This document shows positions 27,512-35,470 of a stretch of 36,493 nt of DNA, in pieces. The stretch spans positions 1 to 36,493 of the forward strand of contig WLEB01000007.1 in the NCBI GenBank assembly GCA_009704505.1. Reading direction: 5' to 3'. The notes beneath the pieces were generated by a model. That model was not told the DNA's origin. It was given only the letters and a program-made list of their open reading frames with translations, and made no database searches. The position numbers and the translations under genes are program-made. The number at the start of each line of letters is the position of its first letter. Position 1 is the first letter of the stretch. The stretch is from Actinomycetota bacterium (GTDB taxonomy: Bacteria; Actinomycetota; Actinomycetes; Nanopelagicales; Nanopelagicaceae).

Positions 27512-28236
27512 TAGATCACCGGAATAAAATCAGAAATAAGTCCACGAATAGAGTTCATTAACTCTCCCCAAAAACCCAGCACCTGCATTAACCCGATCAT
27601 GATCAAGAAAATGCCGCCAATTTTTGAAATCAGATCACCGCGGCGATAGATGATTGAACGAAGTTTTGCAGATTTGTCTAGGAATAATCCTGATGCAATA
27701 AATGGCAAACCCAAACCAAGACAGTAACCAAATGAAAGCACGGCCCCGCGAAGTGCACTTGATTCTTGAAAAGCTAGAGTTTGTACTGCAGCAAGTCCGG
27801 GTCCAATGCATGGAGTCCACCCGATTCCAAATAGAACTCCTAACAATGGTGCTCCTAAAAGGCCACCAGTCGTTCGCATTTTCGGACGTATCGTTGGTGA
27901 AAATGGAAAACGTCCATAGAAGATGAAACCTAAAAGTATTGTCATAATTCCCAATATTCTAGAAATGATCTCCTCGTTTGCTACTAGTTGGTTACCTAAT
28001 TGACCAAATAAAGCACCAAAAGAAACAAAGACTGCACTAAAGCCGAAAACAAATAAAAGTGAGCCAAGAAATACTTTGCCGCGGCTTACAGAAAATCCTG
28101 CAGCAAAGGATAAATAGCCAGGGACCAAGGGCAATACGCACGGTGACAAAAATGAAACCACTCCAACAATGAATGCAAAAGGAATTGCAGTCACAAGTGC
28201 ACCACTAAAGAGTTGCTCGACTAAGAATTCTTTCAT
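27511..28236 (-). CDS. ccdA: Thiol-disulfide transport protein CcdA
   Basis: This 241-aa protein has six membrane helices and the two redox cysteines of the family, C33 in SFLSPCVLPLVPG and C143 in GIGWTPCIGPG. CcdA passes reducing power from cytoplasmic thioredoxin across the membrane to the extracytoplasmic ResA-like protein, which keeps apocytochrome CXXCH cysteines reduced. The ATG overlaps the stop of the thioredoxin-like gene (ATGA), in keeping with joint function. Confidence 0.95.
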   Translation of the reverse strand: MKEFLVEQLFSGALVTAIPFAFIVGVVSFLSPCVLPLVPGYLSFAAGFSVSRGKVFLGSLLFVFGFSAVFVSFGALFGQLGNQLVANEEIISRILGIMTILLGFIFYGRFPFSPTIRPKMRTTGGLLGAPLLGVLFGIGWTPCIGPGLAAVQTLAFQESSALRGAVLSFGYCLGLGLPFIASGLFLDKSAKLRSIIYRRGDLISKIGGIFLIMIGLMQVLGFWGELMNSIRGLISDFIPVI

Positions 28237-28769
28237 CCCTGAACAACTCTCTCAATTAACTGGGACAAAGATGCCACAGTGACAACTCCAGAGATTCGAG
28301 CTGCCACACGTCCCTGTTGATCTAAAACTACAGTTGTGGGAATTGCATTTGCCGATAGTGATCCTTTGAAGCCCACCAAAATAGAGTCGTCTATTACTGT
28401 TGGATAAGGAATCTTAAATCTTCGTTCAAAAGCCTCCGCGTTTGCTGGATTATCTCGCGTTAGTATTCCAATGAATTCAACTTCACTGTATTTGTTTGCT
28501 AAGGCAACAAGTGTTGGGGCCTCTGCCCGACATGGTGAACACCATGATGCCCAGACATTAACTACGGCAACTTTATTTTTTTGATAGGTATAGGTCTGGC
28601 CAGATAATGTCATTCCAGAAATTGTTGGTGCTATCTTTCTGTCATCAGCTTTAATAAATGTAATTGCCCCATCACCGGACACAAAACTTTCTTCAGCTAC
28701 TGAACTTCCTCCACCACCACAACCAGTCAGCGTTATGGCAAGGATTAGGGCAGTGAGTGATCTCTTCAT
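28233..28769 (-). CDS. TlpA/ResA-like thiol-disulfide lipoprotein
   Basis: This 178-aa protein begins with a lipoprotein signal peptide with lipobox LTGC (C17), followed by a Gly/Ser linker. The thioredoxin-like domain carries WCSPC (C77, C80) in the AhpC/TSA-like TlpA fold (VVNVWASWCSPCRAEAPTL) and a cis-Pro region NAIPTT. It is predicted to be anchored on the outer face of the membrane, receiving electrons from CcdA and reducing apocytochrome c. It overlaps both neighbours by a few bases (TAATG and ATGA). Confidence 0.93.
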   Translation of the reverse strand: MKRSLTALILAITLTGCGGGGSSVAEESFVSGDGAITFIKADDRKIAPTISGMTLSGQTYTYQKNKVAVVNVWASWCSPCRAEAPTLVALANKYSEVEFIGILTRDNPANAEAFERRFKIPYPTVIDDSILVGFKGSLSANAIPTTVVLDQQGRVAARISGVVTVASLSQLIERVVQG

Positions 28770-29392
28770 TACTTGTTTTCTGGCAGTAGATGTCTGGCAG
28801 GTTCAGAGTAAGTGATCCCTGAGATAAAGCCATCATCATCAAAGTGAATACTTGTTACAGAAGCAAGAGTGCATTCGCGTTTGCGGGGATCATGTAAAAG
28901 TCTTCGGTTTTCAATTGCGCTTCTTAAAATCCAAATTGGTAGTTGATGAGAGACACATATTGCATCTTTGCCCTTTGCCGCATCGCGCGCTGCAAAAACT
29001 GCAGCTAACATACGATTAATCTGTTGATCGTATGGCTCGCCCCATGATGGCTTCCATGGATTCCATAGATGTCTCCAGGAGGCAGGATGGCGTAGCACTC
29101 CATCTCCAACTCCAAATGGTTTTCCTTCAAAAATATTTGATGCCTCGATCAATCTTTCATCTGTTGTTATTGCAATGTTGTGCGTTTTTGCAATTGGAGC
29201 TGCGGTTTCTTGTGCGCGTTGCAAGGGTGAAACATGCAGAGCACCTAAATCAATGTTTTTTGACCATTCGCCAATTGTTGAAGCCATCTCTTGCCCGCGC
29301 TCAGATAATCTCCAACCCGGTTGTCGCCCATAAAGAATTTTGTCAGGGTTATGGACTTCGCCGTGTCTGAGAACGTGCACTGTGGAACTCAT
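28769..29392 (-). CDS. Histidine phosphatase family protein
   Basis: This 207-aa phosphoglycerate-mutase-like protein has the RHG motif at residues 9-11 (VLRHGEV), the partner Arg in SPLQRAQET (R59), and the second catalytic His149 in CVSHQLP. The acid Glu is likely in the ERLIEASNIFEG region. The substrate cannot be read from sequence. The same type of gene precedes the cytochrome c maturation genes in mycobacteria, to my knowledge (Rv0525 before Rv0526-Rv0529). It is the first gene of this operon; TATGCT lies 6 nt before its ATG. Confidence 0.92.
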   Translation of the reverse strand: MSSTVHVLRHGEVHNPDKILYGRQPGWRLSERGQEMASTIGEWSKNIDLGALHVSPLQRAQETAAPIAKTHNIAITTDERLIEASNIFEGKPFGVGDGVLRHPASWRHLWNPWKPSWGEPYDQQINRMLAAVFAARDAAKGKDAICVSHQLPIWILRSAIENRRLLHDPRKRECTLASVTSIHFDDDGFISGITYSEPARHLLPENK

Positions 29393-29442
29393 GGGTAAAG
29401 CATAAAGCGTCTATAAACTCCTTGATTCGCTAGGGTAGTGAC
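29393..29442. promoter_or_regulatory. Two divergent leaderless promoters in 50 bp
   Basis: On the minus strand TATGCT (29404-29399) is followed by TTACCC and the ATG of the phosphatase gene at 29392. On the plus strand TAGGGT (29431-29436) is followed by AGTGAC and the ATG of the HAD gene at 29443. Both have exactly 6 nt between hexamer and start codon and no ribosome site. TAGGGT is the same hexamer that precedes menF. Confidence 0.6.
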
Positions 29443-30213
29443 ATGGCACTCACAGATAAACGGGCTGCCTTCTTTGATGTCGATAACACGCTTATCCGAG
29501 GCTCAACAATTTACTTCTTGGGTCGAGGAATGTACCAACGTGGTTATTTCACAAAGAAGGATATTTCACGGTTCGTTCTTGCCAACCTGAGATTTCGCTT
29601 AACCGGCAAAGAAAAAAAGGAAGAGATTCAAAGATTTCAGGATGCAGCCACTGACTTTATTGGAGGTCACAACGTTGCAGATATTCAGGCAATTGCAGAA
29701 GAGATCTATGATGAGTTTGTTTCACCGGCAATGTGGCAGGGAACAATCGATATTGCTCAAACACATATTGCAAATGGTGATGAGGTTTATTTAGTAACTG
29801 CTGCGCCAGAAGATATGGCAACTTTGATCGCAAAAAGGTTGGGCCTTACGGGTGCAATTGGAAGTAAAGCTGAAATAAAAAATAATGTTTACACAGGAAA
29901 AATGAATGGACCGCTATTGCATGGCAAAGAAAAAGCTATTGCAATTATTGACCTCGCAACAACAACTGGATTAGATTTGAAAAACTGTTTTGCTTATTCT
30001 GATAGCAATAATGACTTGCCGCTACTGCAAAGCGTTGGGCATCCTTCTGTCATCAATCCGGATGCGCTTTTGGGATTGCGCGCAATGGCCGAAGGCTGGC
30101 CCATCCATGATTTTAGAAGAGCTAGATTTATTGGCAGGTTAATCTCACCCGTGGTTGTCCGTCTGGCCGCACTTTCAACGTGGCTTACTCCTCGTAAGCG
30201 AAAAGGTAATTAA
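29443..30213 (+). CDS. HAD-IB family hydrolase (SerB-like phosphatase)
   Basis: This 256-aa protein is a haloacid-dehalogenase-superfamily phosphatase of subfamily IB. Motif I is FFDVDNTLIRGST with the nucleophile D12 and acid D14; motif II is LVTAAPEDM (T119); K162 lies in HGKEKA; motif III is YSDSNNDLPLL with D187 and D191. The helical cap between motif I and II has the size seen in phosphoserine-phosphatase-like IB proteins. A C-terminal stretch of about 40 residues is basic and partly hydrophobic. The substrate is unknown. It is the first gene of a plus-strand group. Confidence 0.92.
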   Translation: MALTDKRAAFFDVDNTLIRGSTIYFLGRGMYQRGYFTKKDISRFVLANLRFRLTGKEKKEEIQRFQDAATDFIGGHNVADIQAIAEEIYDEFVSPAMWQGTIDIAQTHIANGDEVYLVTAAPEDMATLIAKRLGLTGAIGSKAEIKNNVYTGKMNGPLLHGKEKAIAIIDLATTTGLDLKNCFAYSDSNNDLPLLQSVGHPSVINPDALLGLRAMAEGWPIHDFRRARFIGRLISPVVVRLAALSTWLTPRKRKGN

Positions 30214-30249
30214 CTACTTAACCCTCTATCCCTGTAATGTAAGCAAGTT
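30214..30249 (+). promoter_or_regulatory. Short spacer with a possible -10 (TAATGT)
   Basis: This 36-bp gap has no ribosome site. TAATGT at 30235-30240 ends 9 nt before ATG 30250, a looser fit to the leaderless pattern than the other units. A second in-frame ATG at 30256 is 15 nt away. Confidence 0.3.
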
Positions 30250-32445
30250 ATGGAAATGCGCTCATTCTCCGACTACTTGCGTAGCGTTGATGATGCTGCC
30301 CTTATTTCCCTGTTTTCTGCCCGACCAGATTTAGTTACTCCGGTACCACCAGATATCGCATCACTTGCCGTACGCGCATGTTCGGCTCCAAGTTTGGCTC
30401 GTTCAATTGATTCATTAAATAAATGGCAACTACAAGTTCTTGAAGCAGTAGTTAATGTCAATGAACCTTTTTCAGAAAAAGCCATCGCATCACTTACAGA
30501 TAAGCAAGCAGCATCGGCTTTAGAGCATTTGACCAAAGTTGGATTAATTTATCCATCCGATGATGGGTTAAGAGTTCCAACCCAGCTGCGCGAAGTGCTC
30601 GGCGCTGAACCTGCAGGTCTCGGGCCAGCATCAATGGTGAAATTAAAATTAAGTGAGTTAGCACAGGCGCCCCAAGATTCGAAAAAGATTTTAGAGCGAT
30701 TAATGTGGGGGCCTCCCAGAGGAAGTGTTGGTGACATTAAAAATCCTGGCCCAGGGATTGCTTGGCTTTTGGAGAGAAAATTTCTTGTTGCACTCGATCA
30801 GCGCACGGTAATTCTGCCGCGTGAGGTAGCAATTGAACTTCGCGGTAAGAAAATACATAAGGAGTTGTGTGCACAAGCTCCTGAATTCACTGGGGCAAAG
30901 CGGGAAAAGAAACAAGTAGATCTGGCTGCAATTGCTAATGTTTCAACGGTTTTACGCTGGGTTGAAGAATTACTAAATTTTTGGGCAGAGGAACCTGCAG
31001 ATGCTTTGCGAGCTGGTGGATTGGGTGTTCGAGACTTAAAAACACTTTCAACTCACTTGGGTGTTGATGATGCATGTACGGCCTTTATCGCTGAACTTGC
31101 ATACCTAACTTCGCTAATTAGTATCGATGCAAATGATCAGATTTTGCCTAGTAATAAATTTGATATTTGGTTAATGCAATCTCCTGCAGATAGATGGCAG
31201 ATGTTGGCATCTGCTTGGTTGATTACTTCACGTGTTAGCGGTCTAGTTGGCCGTTTAGAATCTAAAAATGTTGCTGCTTTGGGTCCAGAGTTAGATCGCG
31301 TCAATGCTTCTAAAGTTAGGGGATTAACTCTTTCGTTGCTCAAAGAGAACCCTGGAATAGCACCTGATTGGAATAGTTTTAAATCATCTTTAGATTGGCG
31401 CGCACCAGTTCGACGTAACTCATCTTTGCAAGATGAGCTTGCTGAGTGGACTTTGCGTGAAGCGGAATGGTTAGGAATAACAGGCCAAGGAGCAATTTCT
31501 AAGTATGGCATTGGTTTCCTTAATGGAGATGATTTAGATTTAATAAATCAAGACTTGCCAAAAACTGTTGATCACATTTTGATTCAAAGTGATAACACTG
31601 CAATCGCCCCCGGCCCACTTGAACATGAGATCTCACAATCACTTGCAATGATGGCTGAGATCGAAAGTCGAGGTGGTGCGACTGTATATCGATTTACAGA
31701 AGCGACGATTCGCCGTGCACTAGATCATGGTAAAACTGGAGATGAAATAAAGTCGTTTCTTGCAAAAACTTCTAAGACTCCTATGCCTCAACCCCTTGAA
31801 TATTTGATTGCAGATGTTGCTAAAAAACATGGAAAGTTACGTGTTGGTAATACTTCTTCATTCATAAGATGTGAAGATACTGCACTCATTTCACAGATTA
31901 TTACTGATAAAAAGCTTGAGATTTTAGGCCTTCGACGGATCGCACCAGAAGTCGTTATTTGCGAAATGGATGCAACAGATGCAATGCGCATTTTACGTGA
32001 ATGTGGTTACTTGCCAGCGGGTGAATCTGCCAATGGAATGATCTTGACAGGAGCTAAATCTAATCGAGCCTTAACTAAACCAAGACCTCCACGCATTATT
32101 GGAGAAGTTGAAGTTCCAACAGATAAATCATTAACCGCTGCAATTCGCACATTACGAACTGGCGAAAAATCTACTCACCGCCAAACACGTTTGCGCCAAG
32201 TGGCTAATGAAGCTTTGGGTGTGCTTCCGCGAACGACAGCAAATGAAACTATGGATGTTTTACAACAGTTTATTTCTGAGCAAAAAACCCTTTCAATTGG
32301 ATATGCCGATAACAACGGTGGAGTGACCCACAGAATCATTGATCCGATAAGAATTAGTGCAGGCGCACTCATTGCGCGCGATCATGCAACCGGGGAGGTT
32401 CAATCCTTCAGAATTCCCCGCATCACCGGCGTGGCACCGTTATAG
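30250..32445 (+). CDS. XPB-like domain protein with C-terminal WYL-like domain
   Basis: This 731-aa protein is a helicase-associated (Helicase_C_3/XPB-Ssl2 N-terminal-like) protein of actinobacteria, related to mycobacterial Rv0862c as far as I recall. It has no Walker A or DEAH box, so it is not a helicase itself. The first ~200 residues look like winged-helix repeats. Residues about 441-590 (ILIQSDNTAIAPG ... ILRECGYLPAG) align by eye with the N-terminal domain of the XPB helicase encoded nearby. Residues about 668-731 (FISEQKTLSIGYAD ... FRIPRITGVAPL) look like a WYL-type ligand-sensing domain. Predicted cytoplasmic, DNA-associated; function unknown. Confidence 0.88.
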   Translation: MEMRSFSDYLRSVDDAALISLFSARPDLVTPVPPDIASLAVRACSAPSLARSIDSLNKWQLQVLEAVVNVNEPFSEKAIASLTDKQAASALEHLTKVGLIYPSDDGLRVPTQLREVLGAEPAGLGPASMVKLKLSELAQAPQDSKKILERLMWGPPRGSVGDIKNPGPGIAWLLERKFLVALDQRTVILPREVAIELRGKKIHKELCAQAPEFTGAKREKKQVDLAAIANVSTVLRWVEELLNFWAEEPADALRAGGLGVRDLKTLSTHLGVDDACTAFIAELAYLTSLISIDANDQILPSNKFDIWLMQSPADRWQMLASAWLITSRVSGLVGRLESKNVAALGPELDRVNASKVRGLTLSLLKENPGIAPDWNSFKSSLDWRAPVRRNSSLQDELAEWTLREAEWLGITGQGAISKYGIGFLNGDDLDLINQDLPKTVDHILIQSDNTAIAPGPLEHEISQSLAMMAEIESRGGATVYRFTEATIRRALDHGKTGDEIKSFLAKTSKTPMPQPLEYLIADVAKKHGKLRVGNTSSFIRCEDTALISQIITDKKLEILGLRRIAPEVVICEMDATDAMRILRECGYLPAGESANGMILTGAKSNRALTKPRPPRIIGEVEVPTDKSLTAAIRTLRTGEKSTHRQTRLRQVANEALGVLPRTTANETMDVLQQFISEQKTLSIGYADNNGGVTHRIIDPIRISAGALIARDHATGEVQSFRIPRITGVAPL

Positions 32446-32457
32446 ACTTAGATCATG
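32443..32457 (+). promoter_or_regulatory. Putative leaderless promoter of the M20 peptidase gene (-10 TAGACT)
   Basis: TAGACT at 32443-32448 begins with the TAG stop codon of the preceding gene and ends 6 nt before ATG 32455. No ribosome site precedes this ATG. An internal promoter may thus separate the M20-XPB pair from the upstream gene. Confidence 0.5.
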
Positions 32458-33516
32458 TTGGCAGACCTAGAGGCACTCGTAAGGTTGGAATCACCAACGC
32501 AAGATTTAGAAGCGTGTAAAGATGTTGTTCGCCTTGCAAATGAAATCGCAGAGCGCGTCTTAGGATCACCGGCTCAGATACACGATGTAAATGGCAGGCC
32601 ATTATTTTGGTGGGGCTCACCTAATCCAGAAGTTATTGTCTTGGCTCATCTAGATACCGTATGGCCTAAAGGATCTTTTCAACCATTATGGCAAGTTGAA
32701 GGAACTACAGCTCGCGGGCCCGGTGTTTTTGATATGAAGGCAGGATTCATTCAAGCTCTCTATGCAATGAAAACAATCAAAGGACCTGTTGCACTTGTTG
32801 CTACAACAGATGAAGAAACGGGAAGTTTGACTAGCAAAGGTTTTATAAAGGAAATCTCTGCCAAAGCTAAGTCGGTTCTAGTGGTAGAAGCATCACTCGA
32901 TGGAAAAGTTAAGACCGGTCGTAAAGGTACAGCGATGTATCAAATTAAAATTCTTGGAAAAGCATCACATGCCGGCCTAGAACCTGAAAAGGGAGTTAAT
33001 TCAACGATTGAAATGGCCCATGCTGTAATTGCTGTTTCAAACCTTTCTAATGAAGCATTTGGAACAACTGTTGTGCCAACCACACTCACTGCTGGAAATT
33101 CAACAAATACAGTTCCCGATTTAGCAGTGCTAGATGTCGACATCCGTTCATTTTCTATGGCAGAGCTTGAAAGAGTTGATGCAGCGATCAAATCAATTGT
33201 CCCGGTTAATCCAGAGACTACATATGAAGTCACGGGCGGTTTTAATCGACCTCCATTGGAAAGTTCATCGACTATGGATTTGTATGAGCGTGCTGAAAAA
33301 GTTGCAAAAGAAATCGGTATGCCTGCCTTGGGTCATGCATCTGTCGGAGGTGCTAGTGATGGAAACTTTGCAGCTGCTGCGGGCGCACAGGTTTTGGATG
33401 GATTAGGAGCTGTTGGAAGTGGCGCCCACGCCAAGCACGAATGGGTTGATATCAGTACCCTTGAAGATCGAAGCAAACTTTTAAATGCACTAATAAAGGA
33501 TTTATTAAATGAGTGA
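32455..33516 (+). CDS. M20 family metallopeptidase (carboxypeptidase G2-like)
   Basis: This 353-aa dizinc peptidase has AHLDTVWPKG (H65, D67), GVFDMKAG (D93, bridging ligand), TTDEETGS (catalytic E120 and ligand E121), VVEAS (E145), the dimerisation-domain KASHAG (H172) and the C-terminal GAHAKHEWVDI with the last zinc His (H325). The HLDTVWPKG form is that of glutamate-carboxypeptidase-type members. No signal peptide is seen, so it is probably cytoplasmic, used on peptides or acyl-amino acids. Its end overlaps the XPB gene by 8 bp. Confidence 0.93.
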   Translation: MLADLEALVRLESPTQDLEACKDVVRLANEIAERVLGSPAQIHDVNGRPLFWWGSPNPEVIVLAHLDTVWPKGSFQPLWQVEGTTARGPGVFDMKAGFIQALYAMKTIKGPVALVATTDEETGSLTSKGFIKEISAKAKSVLVVEASLDGKVKTGRKGTAMYQIKILGKASHAGLEPEKGVNSTIEMAHAVIAVSNLSNEAFGTTVVPTTLTAGNSTNTVPDLAVLDVDIRSFSMAELERVDAAIKSIVPVNPETTYEVTGGFNRPPLESSSTMDLYERAEKVAKEIGMPALGHASVGGASDGNFAAAAGAQVLDGLGAVGSGAHAKHEWVDISTLEDRSKLLNALIKDLLNE

Positions 33517-35158
33517 TGGTCCGTTAATTGTTCAGAGTGATAAAACACTTCTGTTAGATATCGACCATCCATTATCCGTTGAGTGTCGGCGAGCGATTGC
33601 ACCCTTTGCAGAATTAGAACGCTCTCCTGAACACATTCACACATACCGATTAACTCCACTGGGATTATGGAATGCTCGTGCTGCTGGCCATGATGCAGAG
33701 CAAGTCATTGACACTTTAATCAAGTACTCACGATATGCAGTCCCGCATTCAATTCTTATCGATGTTGCAGAGACAATGTCACGCTATGGGCGCCTTCGTC
33801 TTGAGATGGATCCTGTACATGGATTGATTTTGATTACTACTGACACGGCAGTCCTTGAAGAAGTCATTCGTGCAAAAAAGATTGCTCCACTTCTTGGCGC
33901 CAGAATTGATTCAGAAACGATCGCAGTGCTGCCAAGTCAGCGCGGCCAGATAAAGCAATCACTTTTACGTCTAGGTTGGCCGGCTGAAGATTTCGCAGGT
34001 TACGTGGATGGCCAAGCCCATGAAATCTCTTTAGTGCAAAATGATTGGAAGATCCGTCCATACCAAGAGTTGGCAGCAGAAGGTTTCTGGCATGGTGGAT
34101 CAGGAGTTGTGGTTCTTCCTTGCGGTGCGGGTAAAACAATTGTTGGAGCAGCGGCTATGGCTCATGCAAAAGCAACCACGCTAATTTTGGTTACCAATAC
34201 GGTTGCAGCTCGTCAGTGGCGAGATGAACTTTTAAAACGAACAACATTAAATGAAGATGAAATTGGCGAATACTCAGGGGCAAAAAAAGAGATTAGACCT
34301 GTCACTATTGCTACCTATCAAGTGATGACAAAGAAGAAAAATGGAGTTTATGCTCACTTAGATCTCTTTGATTCTTATGACTGGGGCTTGATTATTTATG
34401 ATGAAGTGCATCTGCTTCCAGCGCCAATCTTTAGATTTACTGCTGATATTCAATCGCGCCGCAGACTAGGCCTAACAGCAACACTGGTTAGAGAAGATGG
34501 AATGGAGGGTGAGGTTTTTTCACTCATCGGTCCTAAACGATTTGATGTTCCATGGAAAGAGATCGAATCTCAGGGTTATATTGCACCGGCAGAATGCATT
34601 GAAGTCAGAGTGAATTTAACTGAGGCAGAACGCTTAACTTATGCAACAGCAGAACCAGAAAATCGCTACCGCACTTGTGCGACCACTCGTACTAAGCGAG
34701 AAGTAGTAGAGCTACTAGTTCAAAAGCATAAGGGCGAACAGATTCTTGTAATTGGCCAATATTTAGATCAACTCGATGAACTATCTGAAGTTCTTGGTGT
34801 TCCTGTGATTAAGGGTGACACCCCTGTAAAGGAGCGCGAAGTGCTGTTCAATAAGTTTAGAAGTGGTGAAGTAACCTGTTTAGTTGTCTCTAAGGTTGCT
34901 AATTTTTCTATTGATCTTCCAGATGCAACAATTGCGATTCAAGTTTCGGGTGCATTTGGAAGTCGCCAAGAAGAAGCACAGAGACTAGGGAGAATTCTGC
35001 GGCCTAAGTCTGATGGGCGAAGTGCAACTTTTTATTCAGTCATTTCCCGCGACACAATAGATCAAGATTTTGCACAAAACCGTCAGCGCTTCTTAGCTGA
35101 GCAAGGATATTCTTACAAAATTATTGATGCTGACGATGTTTTTCAAGGGAAGATTTAA
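33509..35158 (+). CDS. DNA repair helicase XPB
   Basis: This 549-aa superfamily 2 helicase matches the length of mycobacterial XPB. An N-terminal XPB-specific domain (about 1-165) is followed by Walker A PCGAGKT (204-210), the DEVH box (298-301), motif III TAT (323-325), the XPB RED triplet (R328-E329-D330) and motif VI QRLGRILRP (491-499). XPB unwinds DNA 3' to 5'; the bacterial enzyme has repair-related activity in vitro but its cellular role is unclear. AAAGGA at 33495-33500, 8 nt before the ATG, gives the start. The last 38 bp overlap the convergent glutaredoxin gene. Confidence 0.95.
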   Translation: MSDGPLIVQSDKTLLLDIDHPLSVECRRAIAPFAELERSPEHIHTYRLTPLGLWNARAAGHDAEQVIDTLIKYSRYAVPHSILIDVAETMSRYGRLRLEMDPVHGLILITTDTAVLEEVIRAKKIAPLLGARIDSETIAVLPSQRGQIKQSLLRLGWPAEDFAGYVDGQAHEISLVQNDWKIRPYQELAAEGFWHGGSGVVVLPCGAGKTIVGAAAMAHAKATTLILVTNTVAARQWRDELLKRTTLNEDEIGEYSGAKKEIRPVTIATYQVMTKKKNGVYAHLDLFDSYDWGLIIYDEVHLLPAPIFRFTADIQSRRRLGLTATLVREDGMEGEVFSLIGPKRFDVPWKEIESQGYIAPAECIEVRVNLTEAERLTYATAEPENRYRTCATTRTKREVVELLVQKHKGEQILVIGQYLDQLDELSEVLGVPVIKGDTPVKEREVLFNKFRSGEVTCLVVSKVANFSIDLPDATIAIQVSGAFGSRQEEAQRLGRILRPKSDGRSATFYSVISRDTIDQDFAQNRQRFLAEQGYSYKIIDADDVFQGKI

Positions 35159-35372
35159 ACCTTACAGGATCAACTTTCCAATAATCGTGGTGCTCTCCAT
35201 TGATTAAAGTAACAGGTACTTGCTCACCATAGAGCTTTTCTAAATCTTCATTGCCATCTATGAATATCTCATTAATTTCAAACTTCAAATCAGCCCTCAA
35301 TTTTTGCAATACAGTGAAGGCCTCTTCGCAGAGGTGGCACTCTTTTCGACTATAAATAGTTACAAGATCCAT
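35121..35372 (-). CDS. Glutaredoxin-like protein
   Basis: This 83-aa protein has a thioredoxin fold with CHLC (C12-x2-C15) after the first strand (VTIYSRKECHLCEEAF) and a cis-Pro region QVPVTLINGE, as in the DUF836/glutaredoxin-like family. It is probably a cytoplasmic dithiol redox protein. AGGAG lies 5 nt before ATG 35372; a GTG codon directly in front (35375) is too close to that site to be preferred. Its 3' end lies inside the XPB coding region. Confidence 0.88.
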   Translation of the reverse strand: MDLVTIYSRKECHLCEEAFTVLQKLRADLKFEINEIFIDGNEDLEKLYGEQVPVTLINGEHHDYWKVDPVRFKSSLEKHRQHQ

Positions 35373-35454
35373 CACTTCTCCTGTTTAACCTGAAAATCGA
35401 CTTAGAAAACTGCATTCCTTCACCACTGACCTTAAACCATTGAGACTGCACTGA

Positions 35455-35470
35455 TAGCGTTCGCACCATG
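35455..35470 (+). promoter_or_regulatory. Putative leaderless promoter of the metalloprotease gene (-10 TAGCGT)
   Basis: TAGCGT at 35455-35460 ends 7 nt before ATG 35468. There is no ribosome site. It lies in a 95-bp divergent spacer (35373-35467) shared with the glutaredoxin gene, whose minus-strand promoter I cannot place with confidence; a TAAGGT there is the best candidate. Confidence 0.5.

Noticed and set aside
30250-32445. Calling the 731-aa protein a helicase
   Set aside because: No Walker A, DEAH or motif VI is present; only the XPB N-terminal-like domain is shared with helicases.
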